A stretch of DNA of 64,000 bases from Nocardia brasiliensis NBRC 14402. Lineage in GTDB: Bacteria > Actinomycetota > Actinomycetes > Mycobacteriales > Mycobacteriaceae. Shown piece by piece: positions 54,787 through 62,962 of the stretch. Within the stretch, counting starts at the first letter, position 1, and the number at the start of each line of letters is the position of its first letter. The stretch lies in NCBI RefSeq assembly GCF_000308475.2, contig NZ_BAFT02000027.1:186001-250000 (forward strand), given 5' to 3'. A program made the position numbers and the translations under genes. The notes under the pieces were generated by a model. That model made no database searches, was not told where the DNA came from, and saw only the letters and a program-made list of their open reading frames with translations.

Positions 54787-57291
54787 TCAGTCGACCTTGT
54801 AGAGCCAGATGTGCGGGCCTGCCGGCTCCCCGGTAGCGGTCCAGCGATAGGTGCGCGCCAAACCGGCGCCCTCGTAGTTGTGCAGGTAGGTCAGGAGTTT
54901 CGGACGGGTGGCCTGGCCGGCGGCGATACCCTTCAGCACGATGGTGGTCAGGTCATAGGCTTCGGCGGAGCCCGGGCCCGGCGGCTGACCGTTGAGTGCC
55001 TCGTAGTCGGCGGCGAACCGACCGATCACCGGTCCGCAGGAACAGGAGATCAGTGCGCCCCCCGCCGAATCGCCAGCCGCGGCAACGAAGTCCGCGGTCA
55101 CGGTGCTTTCGGCGGAAACAAAAGGTGCGGTGACACCCGCTCCGCGCAGCTGTCGCAACAGTTCGGCGGCTTCTTCGTACAGTCCGGAATAGAAGACCGC
55201 GTCCGGTTGCACGGTGGCGATATCGGCGACCACGGTGGCGAAACCGCGTTCGCCCCTCGCGATTTCCGCGCCACACCGCGCATCCGCCGCGGCACCAATG
55301 CCGGCGACGACGCTGCCCGCCAAGCTCCTGCCATACCCCGACTTGTCCTCGACGACGCAGATCTTGCGGAAATGCGCGGTGCCGACCAGGTATTTCGCCA
55401 GTGCCGCGCCCTGCACGTCATCGGCGGCCAAACCACGGAAGAAGCTGGACCAGCCGTTGGTGGACAGCGTCGGGTCGGTGGCCGACGGGGTCAGGAACGG
55501 TAGTCCCGCGTTGTCGAAAACTGTACCAACGGTGCGGATTTCGTCCGAGAGCATCGGACCTACCAGCGCGACGGTCGACTGGTCCTGCACGATTCGCCCG
55601 GCGGTCAGCGCCGCCGCGCCGCCCGCGGTGTCGACCTCCCGCACCGTGACCGTGCACCCCGGATTCGCCCTGGTGAACCGGTCCACCGCCAGCTTGACGG
55701 CACCGTAGGTATAACGGCCCGGGCCAGTGGGCCCGGTCGCCGCGATAGTGACGGGCGCGCAAGTCGCCTTGCCGTCACCGGCAGGGTCGGCGGCCACTGC
55801 CGCCTTGGGCCGCTCCTGCCCCTGCGCGTCGATCTGCGCCAGCGGCGCAACGGTTCTCGGCGCTCCGCCGGTCCCCGGCGCGATCGCACCGGCCCACTCG
55901 ATGGTCGCGGTGGCGTCGCCAGGAGCTTTATGCCCGCCTTCGAACCCACCGAAGGCCCACACCGCCCCCACCACCGCCGCGGTCGCAACCACGAGCACGG
56001 AGCCACCGATCCCTGTCCGCCGCAGCGTGCGACTCGTCGCAGGTCGTGCGGTATCGACCTCGGTCCGGGACAACGCATCCGACGTCTGTCGCAATGAATC
56101 CGAGCGTGCGGATTCCTCCGGGGTGTTCAGCAATTCCGGGACCGGCGCGAAATGCGTTCGGCTCGAATCTGCGTGCAGGTGCGATTGGTCGCTGGGCAGC
56201 GTCGTCGACCGGTCGACGGGACGGGTTTGGAGATGTGCGCCTTGGGCTGGTGCAGACCAGGTTTCCGGAGGCGTCGGTCCAGGTTTCTCGCGAGGTTCAG
56301 GTGGCGGCGAGGGCGGCGCGGCCGCTGAGTTCGCTGTTCGGGTTTCCGCCTGGGCGTCGCCTGCTGATACGGGCGAACTGGCTTGTCGCTGTGGAGGTTC
56401 GGCGGGCGGCACCCAGGCTTGCGGAGTGGTCGGCGGAGCGGAGAGTTCGTTCGCCGCGGGGTCGGCGATGGCGTGCAGGGCCGCGGTGGCGAACTCGGTG
56501 CAGGAGGCGAATCGTTCGTCCGGGGTCTTCGCCAATGCCTTGGCCAGCACCGCGTTCAGTGCGGACGGCAAGCCCGGTCGCCGGTCGCCGACCGCAGGCG
56601 GCGGTTGATGCAGATGACCCGCGATCAAGCCCGCCGGACTGTCCGCGACGAACGGGGCCGTGCCGGTCAGCAGCCAGAACAGCGTGCAGGCCAGCGCGTA
56701 TTGGTCGGATCGGTGGTCGACGGGGGCGGCGGACAACTGCTCCGGGGACGCGTACGCCAGGGTCGCGGCGAACATTCCGGTGCGGGTCAACTGCTGGGAC
56801 TCGTCGCGCAGGCGCGCGATGCCGAAGTCCGTCAACAGGATTCGTTCGTCCTGGCCCGCCGTTGCCCGGGCCAGCAGAATGTTCGCCGGTTTCACGTCCC
56901 GATGCAGCACCCCGACGGCGTGCGCGTAGTCGAGGGCCTTCGCCGTCTCGGCGACGATCTGGATGGCGCGCCGCGGCGCGAGCGAACGCGGGTCGAGCGC
57001 GCCCGCGTCGGTGCCGTCCACATACTGCATCGAGATCCAGCGGGTGTCGTCGTCGAAACCGCGGTCGTACACCGCGACGATGTTCGGGTGGTCGAGCCGC
57101 GCGACCAGTTCCGCCTCGCGCTCGAACCGCGCCAGCATCTCACTGTCGGCATGCAGGTTCGAGCTGAGCAGTTTCAACGCGATCCGGCGCGGCAGTCGCG
57201 GATGCCGCGCGAGATACACCGACCCCATCCCGCCCTGGCCCAGCCGGCGCTCGACCACGTATCCGGCGAAGATCTCACCAGCGCGCAGCAT
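54787..57291 (-). CDS. Receptor Ser/Thr kinase fused to a periplasmic-binding-protein (branched-chain amino-acid type) sensor
   Basis: An 834-residue protein from ATG 57291 (MLRAGEIFAGYVVERRL). The cytoplasmic kinase is complete: GQGGMG (18-23), Lys40, HRDVKPAN (130-137), DFG (155-157). A Pro/Ala/Ser-rich juxtamembrane linker (about 280-425) leads to one transmembrane helix (427-450) and an extracytoplasmic type-I periplasmic-binding domain (about 505-834) like LivJ/ABC substrate-binding proteins (VALVGPMLSDEIRTVG, FLTPSATDPTLS, VVADIATVQPDAVFYSG), with cysteines likely disulfide-bonded. It should phosphorylate cytoplasmic targets upon binding an amino acid or small ligand. No ABC permease is encoded nearby. 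The frame continues upstream to 57840 through repeats without kinase character. Confidence 0.93.
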   Translation of the reverse strand: MLRAGEIFAGYVVERRLGQGGMGSVYLARHPRLPRRIALKLLSSNLHADSEMLARFEREAELVARLDHPNIVAVYDRGFDDDTRWISMQYVDGTDAGALDPRSLAPRRAIQIVAETAKALDYAHAVGVLHRDVKPANILLARATAGQDERILLTDFGIARLRDESQQLTRTGMFAATLAYASPEQLSAAPVDHRSDQYALACTLFWLLTGTAPFVADSPAGLIAGHLHQPPPAVGDRRPGLPSALNAVLAKALAKTPDERFASCTEFATAALHAIADPAANELSAPPTTPQAWVPPAEPPQRQASSPVSAGDAQAETRTANSAAAPPSPPPEPREKPGPTPPETWSAPAQGAHLQTRPVDRSTTLPSDQSHLHADSSRTHFAPVPELLNTPEESARSDSLRQTSDALSRTEVDTARPATSRTLRRTGIGGSVLVVATAAVVGAVWAFGGFEGGHKAPGDATATIEWAGAIAPGTGGAPRTVAPLAQIDAQGQERPKAAVAADPAGDGKATCAPVTIAATGPTGPGRYTYGAVKLAVDRFTRANPGCTVTVREVDTAGGAAALTAGRIVQDQSTVALVGPMLSDEIRTVGTVFDNAGLPFLTPSATDPTLSTNGWSSFFRGLAADDVQGAALAKYLVGTAHFRKICVVEDKSGYGRSLAGSVVAGIGAAADARCGAEIARGERGFATVVADIATVQPDAVFYSGLYEEAAELLRQLRGAGVTAPFVSAESTVTADFVAAAGDSAGGALISCSCGPVIGRFAADYEALNGQPPGPGSAEAYDLTTIVLKGIAAGQATRPKLLTYLHNYEGAGLARTYRWTATGEPAGPHIWLYKVD

Positions 57292-58255
57292 TCCGTCCTC
57301 TCCCACCCAGGGTCCCCCGACCATCGGCCCGGTCATCGTAGCCTGCGAAAATGCCGTGATCCCCGCACCGACGCAGCAGTCCCCCGGCCCCACCCAGCCG
57401 CGGTCCGCCGCATGCGGACGCCACGCCACGAACCCCGCACACCCACACCGCAATCCGACGTTCATACCCGCAACACGGATCCCCCTCCGCCGGGTACCTG
57501 ACCGACGCGAACACCCGCACCCGAAGTTGTGCACAGCCATCCACAGTTCAACTCCACATCCGGAACCCGAGCCCGCGCCACCACGCGAATCCGCCCCGCA
57601 CAGCGGGCACATCATCACCGCCGCCTTCGACCAGACGAACCTGACCAGCGGGCACCTGGGTCCGCGGCGACCCCGTACCGCAGCAGAAGATCTCGACCGC
57701 AGTATCGATGACTCATCCGGCCGGACAGTTACCCACAGCGGTCCACAGTTCGACTCCACACCCCGACGTCCATGTCCCCGCCACCAGTCGAATCCGCCTT
57801 GTACATCAACCAAACGCCTCTGACCAGCAGCAACGCCCACGTACGCCGCAGACGGCCGCTAGCGCAACGTCATAAATTCACCCGGCCCGTCAGTTGCGCA
57901 CAGCCGTCCACAGCTCGACTCCACGCCCAACAGCCCGGTCTGCGCCACCACTCGAATCCACCCCGCACATCGACGAAACGTGCTTGACCAGCAGCAGCAC
58001 TCCACGTACGCATCGACACGCCGCAGACCGTCCCTAGCGCAATGCCATCAATTCATCCGGACCGACAATCACGGCACAGTGCCCGTCGAGCACCGACAAC
58101 CGCCTACGGCGAGCATGGGTTCGATAGGCACAAATACGTCGAGTGGTCGGTTCGATCGACCGCAAGCGGAGCATGGTCGGGGGCGACGCGACGGAAGGAC
58201 ACCCCGGGCGGAAATCCGTTGACCGCGTTGTCGCTGATCGTGGAGGCTCGCGGTT
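57292..58255. other. Repeat-rich non-coding region between the receptor kinase and a GNAT gene
   Basis: About 960 bp with no credible gene, although high GC keeps one minus frame open to 57840. The proximal part must hold the kinase promoter. The rest is dominated by the degenerate tandem repeats described separately. Confidence 0.6.
57524..58092 (+). repeat. Degenerate tandem repeat, about 165-200 bp units, with DnaA-box-like words
   Basis: Three full units and a partial fourth begin near 57524, 57726, 57891 and 58066. Each opens with two CACAG words one helical turn apart (TTGTGCACAGCCATCCACAG at 57527; TTACCCACAGCGGTCCACAG at 57729; TTGCGCACAGCCGTCCACAG at 57894), followed by TCAACTCCAC/TCGACTCCAC, then GCCACCAnnCGAATCC, a CTGACCAGCAGCA-type segment and, in the last two, CTAGCGCAA(C/T)G. 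Unit lengths are about 202, 165 and 172 bp. The words differ from the actinobacterial DnaA box TTGTCCACA by one or two bases. Confidence 0.8.
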
Positions 58256-58741
58256 GTGCACAGGAATCCAGAGGTGGTGGGGCTCGAGGCGTTGACGGAG
58301 GAGAATCTGCGGCTGCTGTTGGCGGCGGCGGTCGCCGATGCCGATCCGCTCGAGGTGATGCCGCCGGTAGCCGGGTCGACCGGCTGGGACGCGGTCAGTG
58401 AGCAGGCGTTCCTCGACTTCCATCGAGGTCGCGCGCTGCGACCGGACGCACCCGTCGAGTACACGTATGTGATCACCGTGGACGGCCGGGTGGTCGGGGC
58501 CGCGCGGTTGGAACCCGGCGAACACGGGGTCGAAGCGGGCGTGTGGATCGGCCGCTCCCAGCGCGGGCGAGGCGTCGGTAAAGCCATCGCCGAGCAGCTG
58601 CGCACGGCCGCCGCCGCGATCGGCGCACGGCGCATCCACGCGGTCACCACGATCGACAACACGGCAGCCCGAAAGCTGTTGGCCGCGGCGGCACCCGCCA
58701 TCGATGGCGACACCGTCACCGCGACAGTGGATCTCGGCTGA
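58256..58741 (+). CDS. GNAT family N-acetyltransferase
   Basis: A 161-residue acetyltransferase. Motif A (GVWIGRSQRGRGVGKAIAEQL) with the QRGRGVGK pyrophosphate loop is intact, preceded by YVITVDGRVVGAARLEP and followed by ARRIHAVTTIDNTAARKLL. The acetyl acceptor is unknown. The start is GTG 58256, which falls inside a TTGTGCACAG word; GTG 58274 is an alternative. No operon partner. Confidence 0.85.
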   Translation: MHRNPEVVGLEALTEENLRLLLAAAVADADPLEVMPPVAGSTGWDAVSEQAFLDFHRGRALRPDAPVEYTYVITVDGRVVGAARLEPGEHGVEAGVWIGRSQRGRGVGKAIAEQLRTAAAAIGARRIHAVTTIDNTAARKLLAAAAPAIDGDTVTATVDLG

Positions 58742-59445
58742 ACCCGAACGGCCCACGGACAGGGCTGCGTTCACGCCGCCACCTTCTGCATGGTGTGCAG
58801 GCGGTTGTGCACAGGCGGCATGCTCGGCGATCGCACGCGAACAGCGTGGTCGTTCCGGCTGCCGCCAGCAGCTGGAGGGGGAACTCCGCGTCCGCCTGGC
58901 CGATCGCGAGTCAGTCCGACTCGCGCTGTCAGACCAGCATGTCGTTGCAGAGCTGGCCCATGGGTTCTTCGGCGTCCTCGTCCTCCAGGTACGGCGCGAG
59001 GTCGACCCTCTTCGCTGCGCCCCAGCGTCGCGTCAGCACGGCGGCCAGCTCCTGATGAGCGGCGTCGATCTCTTCCTGTGCGAACTCGACGACCGGGAAC
59101 GGTCGTCCCAGAACGGCGTCATGCGGGTGCAGCGACTGTCCGTGCGTTGGGATCGGGCCTCGGCCTGCATTCAAGCGGGATTCGCCGTCCCGACAAGGAA
59201 GAGCCCAGCGCAGCGATTGCCGACAGGAAGCGCGTTCTGACCGACGGGTACGGCCGTTACCTGCGCTCGAGCGCGGTTCCGTACAGCCGCAGTGAACGGC
59301 GCTCGAGTCCCGGCGCTTGTATACACCCCGAGCGGAATCGGTGAGTTCCACAGAGGTTGTGCACAGTTCACACAGGGACTCGCCGGGTGACCCGCCGGTG
59401 CCTCGTGCAGAAGGTCTGTGAGGTCGGCATGATCCTCGTGGCAGA
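58742..59445. other. Degraded intergenic region
   Basis: About 700 bp between the GNAT and a methyltransferase gene. It holds two further TTGTGCACAG words (58805-58814 and 59357-59366, same orientation as at 57527 and 58254), and a fragment of a once-coding minus frame at about 58929-59168. The rest shows no convincing protein. Confidence 0.45.
58929..59168 (-). pseudogene. Fragment of an acidic hypothetical protein
   Basis: On the minus strand, the residues from GRGPIPTHGQSLHPHDAVLG through VVEFAQEEIDAAHQELAAVL to AEEPMGQLCNDMLV read like real protein (acidic, helical, ordered codon use), while the frame upstream of about 59168 does not, and no start or ribosome site is visible. The stop at 58929 seems to cut it short. 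Probably the remnant of a larger gene. Confidence 0.35.
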
Positions 59446-60093
59446 GTGGATGCGGTGACCGGAATCGACTGGAACCACAACAGTTTCTACCACCGGCTCC
59501 TGCTGCGTCAGCTACCGAAGAACATGTCGCGGGTGCTCGATGTGGGTTGCGGGGCGGGTGCCTTCGCCGCCGTGCTGGCCCGGCGGGCCGAACGGGTCGA
59601 CGCGCTCGATCGGTCCCCGGTGATGATCGACGCCGCGAAACAGGTGGTGCCCGCGAACGTCACGTGCATCCTCGGCGACATCCTGGAACAGCAGTTTCCG
59701 CCCGCGACCTACGACACGATCGTCTCCATCAGCACGCTGCACCACCTGCCCCTCGACGAAGTACTTCCGGTCCTGGCCGACGCACTGCGCCCCGGCGGTG
59801 TGCTCGCCGCCGTCGCTCTACCCCGCACCGACCTGCCCCGCGAATTGCCCACCGAATTTCTTGCCGCACTTGGGCATCGCGTACTCGGCGGCACCTTCGC
59901 ACTACTACGCAAACTCGGCCTCGGCGACCGGCACGCCCGCGAACCAACCCACGCCGACATGCCGGTCCGCCTCGACCCACCTTTGACCACCCGCCAGGTA
60001 CGCGACCAAGTACACACCCTGCTCCCCGGCGCACAAGTCCGCCGCCGCCTCTTCTGGCGCTACTCCTTGGTCTGGCACAAACCGCACACGTAG
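59446..60093 (+). CDS. Class I SAM-dependent methyltransferase
   Basis: A 215-residue methyltransferase from GTG 59446 (MDAVTGIDWNHNSFYH; GTG 59455 is possible). SAM motif VLDVGCGAGAFAAVLA, DRSPVMIDAAKQVV, then ILGDILEQQFPPATYDTI and LRPGGVLAAVALP. The C-terminal tail (LFWRYSLVWHKP) is typical of short actinobacterial methyltransferases. Substrate unknown. The codon pattern shifts to less GC-biased third positions near the 3' end, at the border of the degraded zone. Confidence 0.88.
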   Translation: MDAVTGIDWNHNSFYHRLLLRQLPKNMSRVLDVGCGAGAFAAVLARRAERVDALDRSPVMIDAAKQVVPANVTCILGDILEQQFPPATYDTIVSISTLHHLPLDEVLPVLADALRPGGVLAAVALPRTDLPRELPTEFLAALGHRVLGGTFALLRKLGLGDRHAREPTHADMPVRLDPPLTTRQVRDQVHTLLPGAQVRRRLFWRYSLVWHKPHT

Positions 60094-60339
60094 GCCGAGG
60101 CTTCCGGTCCGGAGATCCGGATCAAGCTGCTGGACGCCGGGGGCTTGCGCGTTCGGCGTCGCCGAGACAGCCTGCTCGATCTGCCGATCGAGTTGCTGGG
60201 CCGAAGCCTCGATGTTCTTGCGGGACAGGAACATCGAAGTTGCCGACACCGGGAAGGTCGATGGTCGCGGCCATCGCCGGGATCACGGGCCTAGCCCTGG
60301 TCGTTGCGGCTGGCGCGCCCCACCACGACGGCCGTTAGG
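60094..60339. other. Stretch without confident gene
   Basis: About 245 bp. A minus-strand frame (about 60249 down to 60094) reads MSATSMFLSRKNIEASAQQL and could be a coding relic, but it has no clear start signal and overlaps the methyltransferase 3' end. Nothing else recognised. Confidence 0.3.
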
Positions 60340-60423
60340 CACCCGCCACGTTCAGCTCGCCACCCGCCACGTTCGGTTCGGCACCCGCCACGTTCAGCTC
60401 GCCACCCGCCACGTTCAGTCCGG
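60340..60423. repeat. 21-bp minisatellite, four copies
   Basis: Four head-to-tail 21-bp units (60340, 60361, 60382, 60403), each starting CACCCGCCACGTTC followed by seven less conserved bases. On the minus strand, in frame with the DUF427 remnant, they encode a heptapeptide repeat (ELNVAGG-like). Confidence 0.9.
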
Positions 60424-60549
60424 GGGGCGACGAGATCACGGTCCCATCCGGCCGTTGACCGTGTTCCCGCAGCGGCTGGACGTCCACCGTGCCGGCGACG
60501 CAACGGCACTGGCCGACGGTTTCGCCGGCCACAGGAAATCGGGCGATCA

Positions 60550-60864
60550 ATCGAACAGTGTGCGCGGGCGTTCGGTGAAGTTCGCCGTCGAGATAGATGT
60601 CGACCATCCCGTTGTAGAACGCGATCAGCCCGGCGATCTTCTGACTTTCCGGGAGCGCAGTGCGATACCCCAAGCGACGTCCCGGTGCTCGTTGTCGCCG
60701 ATGCGCACGGACCGGTAGTCGGCGATGCCCCTGTACGGGGACGAACTGTGCGCCGCAGACGGGGTGAACAGATCCGTCCGGATACCGGCGCCCGGCGACG
60801 CCTGCCTGTGCACGGACCACAGGCCATAACCATCGAAAGCCGCAGCCCGAACCTGGACAGTTGA
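60550..60864 (-). pseudogene. DUF427 domain protein, truncated and frameshifted
   Basis: In one minus frame (60864 down to 60670) one reads AAFDGYGLWSVHRQASPG, TDLFTPSAAHSSSPYRGIAD and YRSVRIGDNEHRDVAW; the next frame continues with GYRTALPESQKIAGLIAFYN and GMVDIYLDGEL, together the core of a DUF427 protein. The join is at 60669-60672, where a G4 tract (minus strand) stands in place of five G. The N-terminus is missing: an in-frame stop inside the inverted repeat at 60862-60885 bounds it. DUF427 proteins have no established biochemical role. Confidence 0.7.
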
Positions 60865-60924
60865 TCACCAGGTAATGGTGGCGGCGGGCTCTCGGTCGAT
60901 GCCGCCACCATTACCTGATGATCA
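60862..60924. repeat. 24-bp inverted repeat with 15-nt loop (terminator-like)
   Basis: Left arm 60862-60885 and right arm 60901-60924 match over 24 bp with one mismatch (core CAGGTAATGGTGGCGGC and its complement). The right arm includes the stop codon of the WS/DGAT-like gene; the left arm bounds the DUF427 remnant. It could act as an intrinsic terminator for the WS/DGAT gene, though the stem is unusually long and has no U-tract. Confidence 0.85.
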
Positions 60925-62634
60925 GTCGACCAATTCCGCTTTCAGGCCGCGCGTGACCTCGCCCAGGGCAACACGGAGCAGTTCCGCGTAGACGTCGAGG
61001 TCCGGGATGGTCGCCTGGTCGGCGTGAAGGGAGATGGTGATGGTGTCGCCGAGGCCGTGCACACCGTGGGTGAGGTGCATGACGGAGCCGATGGCGGGGA
61101 AACCGGCGGTCCAGCGGACGCGACCGCCGCCGAAGGTGAGGTCCGCCGGGCCGCGGTGCACGCTGGAAACCACGGTGTGGCCGGCGATGGACTCGGGGAC
61201 GACGTCGAGCGGATAGCGGGCGATATCGCGGCGGAGCAGGGGTGCGGGGACGACCTCGGTGACCCGATCCTGCGCGGTGAGCAACGGGTGTTGCGCGCGG
61301 ACGCGGCGGTCGCGCAACGTCGCCGTGATCTTGTCGGCGCGCGCACGTAGGTCTGCGACGTCGGCACTCAGGTCGACGCTGAGGCTGCGATAATTGTTGT
61401 GCGCCTGCGCTTTCGCAGTATCCGACAGCGCCATCGGCACCTGTGCGCCGAGCCGATCCACCTGCTCACCGTGCAATTCGAGGTAGCGGACGAGCGCCAG
61501 GGACACCGCGGTCAGCACGACGACGGTGACCGTCCGGCCAGGCACGCGCAACGCCGACGCCTCGCACACGAGCATCCGAACACGATGCACGGCAGCACCG
61601 TCTGCCTCGATGCGGTTGACCCGGTTCGGCACGAAACCTTCGCCGGGCTCCGGTAATTCGCCCGCCGCGGTCAGGTTCGCGAGTTCCCGCTGGGCTTGGA
61701 ACGCAAGGTATCCGCGATACGCCGTCCGCACTATTCGGATCGGCAGACGAGGCACTGCGATCGCCGCGGTCACCCAGGGCGCGAATACCCACGACGTAAG
61801 GGCCGTCCGCGCAACCAAACGAGCCACAACTCCTGAACTGGCGGCCTCTCTCTGCCGGTCTGCCACGCCGCAGCCAGCAGACGCGCATTGCGTGCGGAAG
61901 GACCGATAGCGCCGAATTCCGTTCTCGGCCAGATGAACCGGTATACGGAGCATGCCAGTGGCCGCCGCCCTGGCTGCCCGGACCGACGCTTGCCTCATGG
62001 CGACAGGATTGTCGCAATGCGCACTGTTCACCCCTGATCGCACCACGCCGAGCGCACCCGTTGGCTCGCGGGCAATCGGCAGGGCACTGACGGCCTCCGC
62101 CGCAGCGAACAGCTCTCGCGCGATCTCAGCAGCCCGCCTGCCATCGGCCAGCGCATGGGACATCTGCAGCACCGCCACCAGCGCAGGCCCATGCCCGATC
62201 GGCGGCGCTCCCTCGAAGTCCGCCGCACGTTCCCGATCCCCGAAGCCGACGATTCCCCGAAAGATATGCAACCGCCACGGATGCACACCCGCATCGAGCA
62301 CGCTGCCGACCACGTCCCCCAGCGCCGCTTCGAGATGCCGCCGATCCGGCTGTGCCAGTGGGTGTTCTACGACCTGCTCCGCGTCGAACCCGGCGGGCGC
62401 CCAGGACGGATAGTCGAGATCGCCCGGCACAGCCCTGGCCCGGACGCGTAGTGCGTCGATGGTCGCGACACGTTCCGCGATATCCGCACGGAGTCGCTCG
62501 AACGAGTGCCCGGCATCGTCGAAGCAGTACAGCAGGAACAGGTCGTTACGCGTGCAGCCCGCCAGCCAGTACATCGTCGCGTCCTGCGGGGCCATCCTGC
62601 GCACCGCCCGACAGTAACGAAACCTCCGGACCAT
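60922..62634 (-). CDS. WS/DGAT-like acyltransferase with SHxxxDG in place of HHxxxDG
   Basis: A 570-residue protein from ATG 62634, chosen for GGGAG 5 bases upstream; a frame from GTG 62718 lacks a ribosome site. It has the wax ester synthase/diacylglycerol acyltransferase layout: MAPQDATMYWLAGC near the N-terminus, active-site segment LQMSHALADGRRAAEI (the catalytic second His is kept, the first is Ser), and the C-terminal half with LTHGVHGLGDTITISLHAD. An inserted Arg-rich, partly hydrophobic segment lies in the middle. It may acylate alcohols, diacylglycerol or a secondary metabolite; the changed motif leaves activity open. Monocistronic. Confidence 0.82.
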   Translation of the reverse strand: MVRRFRYCRAVRRMAPQDATMYWLAGCTRNDLFLLYCFDDAGHSFERLRADIAERVATIDALRVRARAVPGDLDYPSWAPAGFDAEQVVEHPLAQPDRRHLEAALGDVVGSVLDAGVHPWRLHIFRGIVGFGDRERAADFEGAPPIGHGPALVAVLQMSHALADGRRAAEIARELFAAAEAVSALPIAREPTGALGVVRSGVNSAHCDNPVAMRQASVRAARAAATGMLRIPVHLAENGIRRYRSFRTQCASAGCGVADRQREAASSGVVARLVARTALTSWVFAPWVTAAIAVPRLPIRIVRTAYRGYLAFQAQRELANLTAAGELPEPGEGFVPNRVNRIEADGAAVHRVRMLVCEASALRVPGRTVTVVVLTAVSLALVRYLELHGEQVDRLGAQVPMALSDTAKAQAHNNYRSLSVDLSADVADLRARADKITATLRDRRVRAQHPLLTAQDRVTEVVPAPLLRRDIARYPLDVVPESIAGHTVVSSVHRGPADLTFGGGRVRWTAGFPAIGSVMHLTHGVHGLGDTITISLHADQATIPDLDVYAELLRVALGEVTRGLKAELVD

Positions 62635-62962
62635 CGCTCTCCCGAGTCCGGAACCAGCTTCCAGGACACTCGGAAGCACAAATAGCGAACCCCGAATCGA
62701 ACTTGACATAAAATTCACGAATTGTTTGACAGCACAAGACGATACCCACTTTTAGCGCGTACAAACGGCCGTCCGGCCGCGATCTTGGCCCAACTGCGCC
62801 GAACCCCGGAAAACCCCACGTTATCGCCCTGTTCGCCGGTCTGCGAAGCTCGCGAATGATCTTGATTTACAAGATCATCCGGGAAAACCATCGATTCGGG
62901 CACGATCCGTTGCTACCGTCTGTAGTAGAAGCAAATCACTTCTCGTGGGCGGGGTGTCGGAT
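62635..62962. promoter_or_regulatory. AT-richer divergent promoter region between WS/DGAT-like gene and qcrB
   Basis: About 330 bp, clearly AT-richer than its surroundings around 62690-62760 and 62850-62940. It contains two TTGACA words (62703, 62726), a small AATTC-AC-GAATT dyad (62712-62723) and the perfect palindrome at 62856-62878. It should drive both divergent genes. Confidence 0.5.
62856..62878. promoter_or_regulatory. Perfect palindrome (operator candidate) upstream of qcrB
   Basis: ATGATCTTG (62856-62864), ATTTA, CAAGATCAT (62870-62878): nine-base perfect arms around an AT-rich centre, 85 bp before the qcrB start. Repressor-type architecture; the cognate regulator is unknown. Confidence 0.65.

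Noticed and set aside
57291..57840. Upstream extension of the receptor kinase through the repeat zone, including MCPLCGADSRGG
   Set aside because: The kinase starts naturally at MLRAGEIF; the extension is Gly/Arg/Cys-rich translation of repeats with no conserved feature.
57524..58092. Chromosomal origin of replication
   Set aside because: No dnaA or dnaN nearby and the boxes deviate from consensus; DnaA titration or a relic origin is only a hypothesis.
59905..60249. 114-codon minus frame at the end of the methyltransferase
   Set aside because: First 40 residues look protein-like but most of it is antisense to the methyltransferase and no family is recognised.
60340..60423. CRISPR-like array
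   Set aside because: Units are contiguous 21-bp repeats without spacers; no cas genes.
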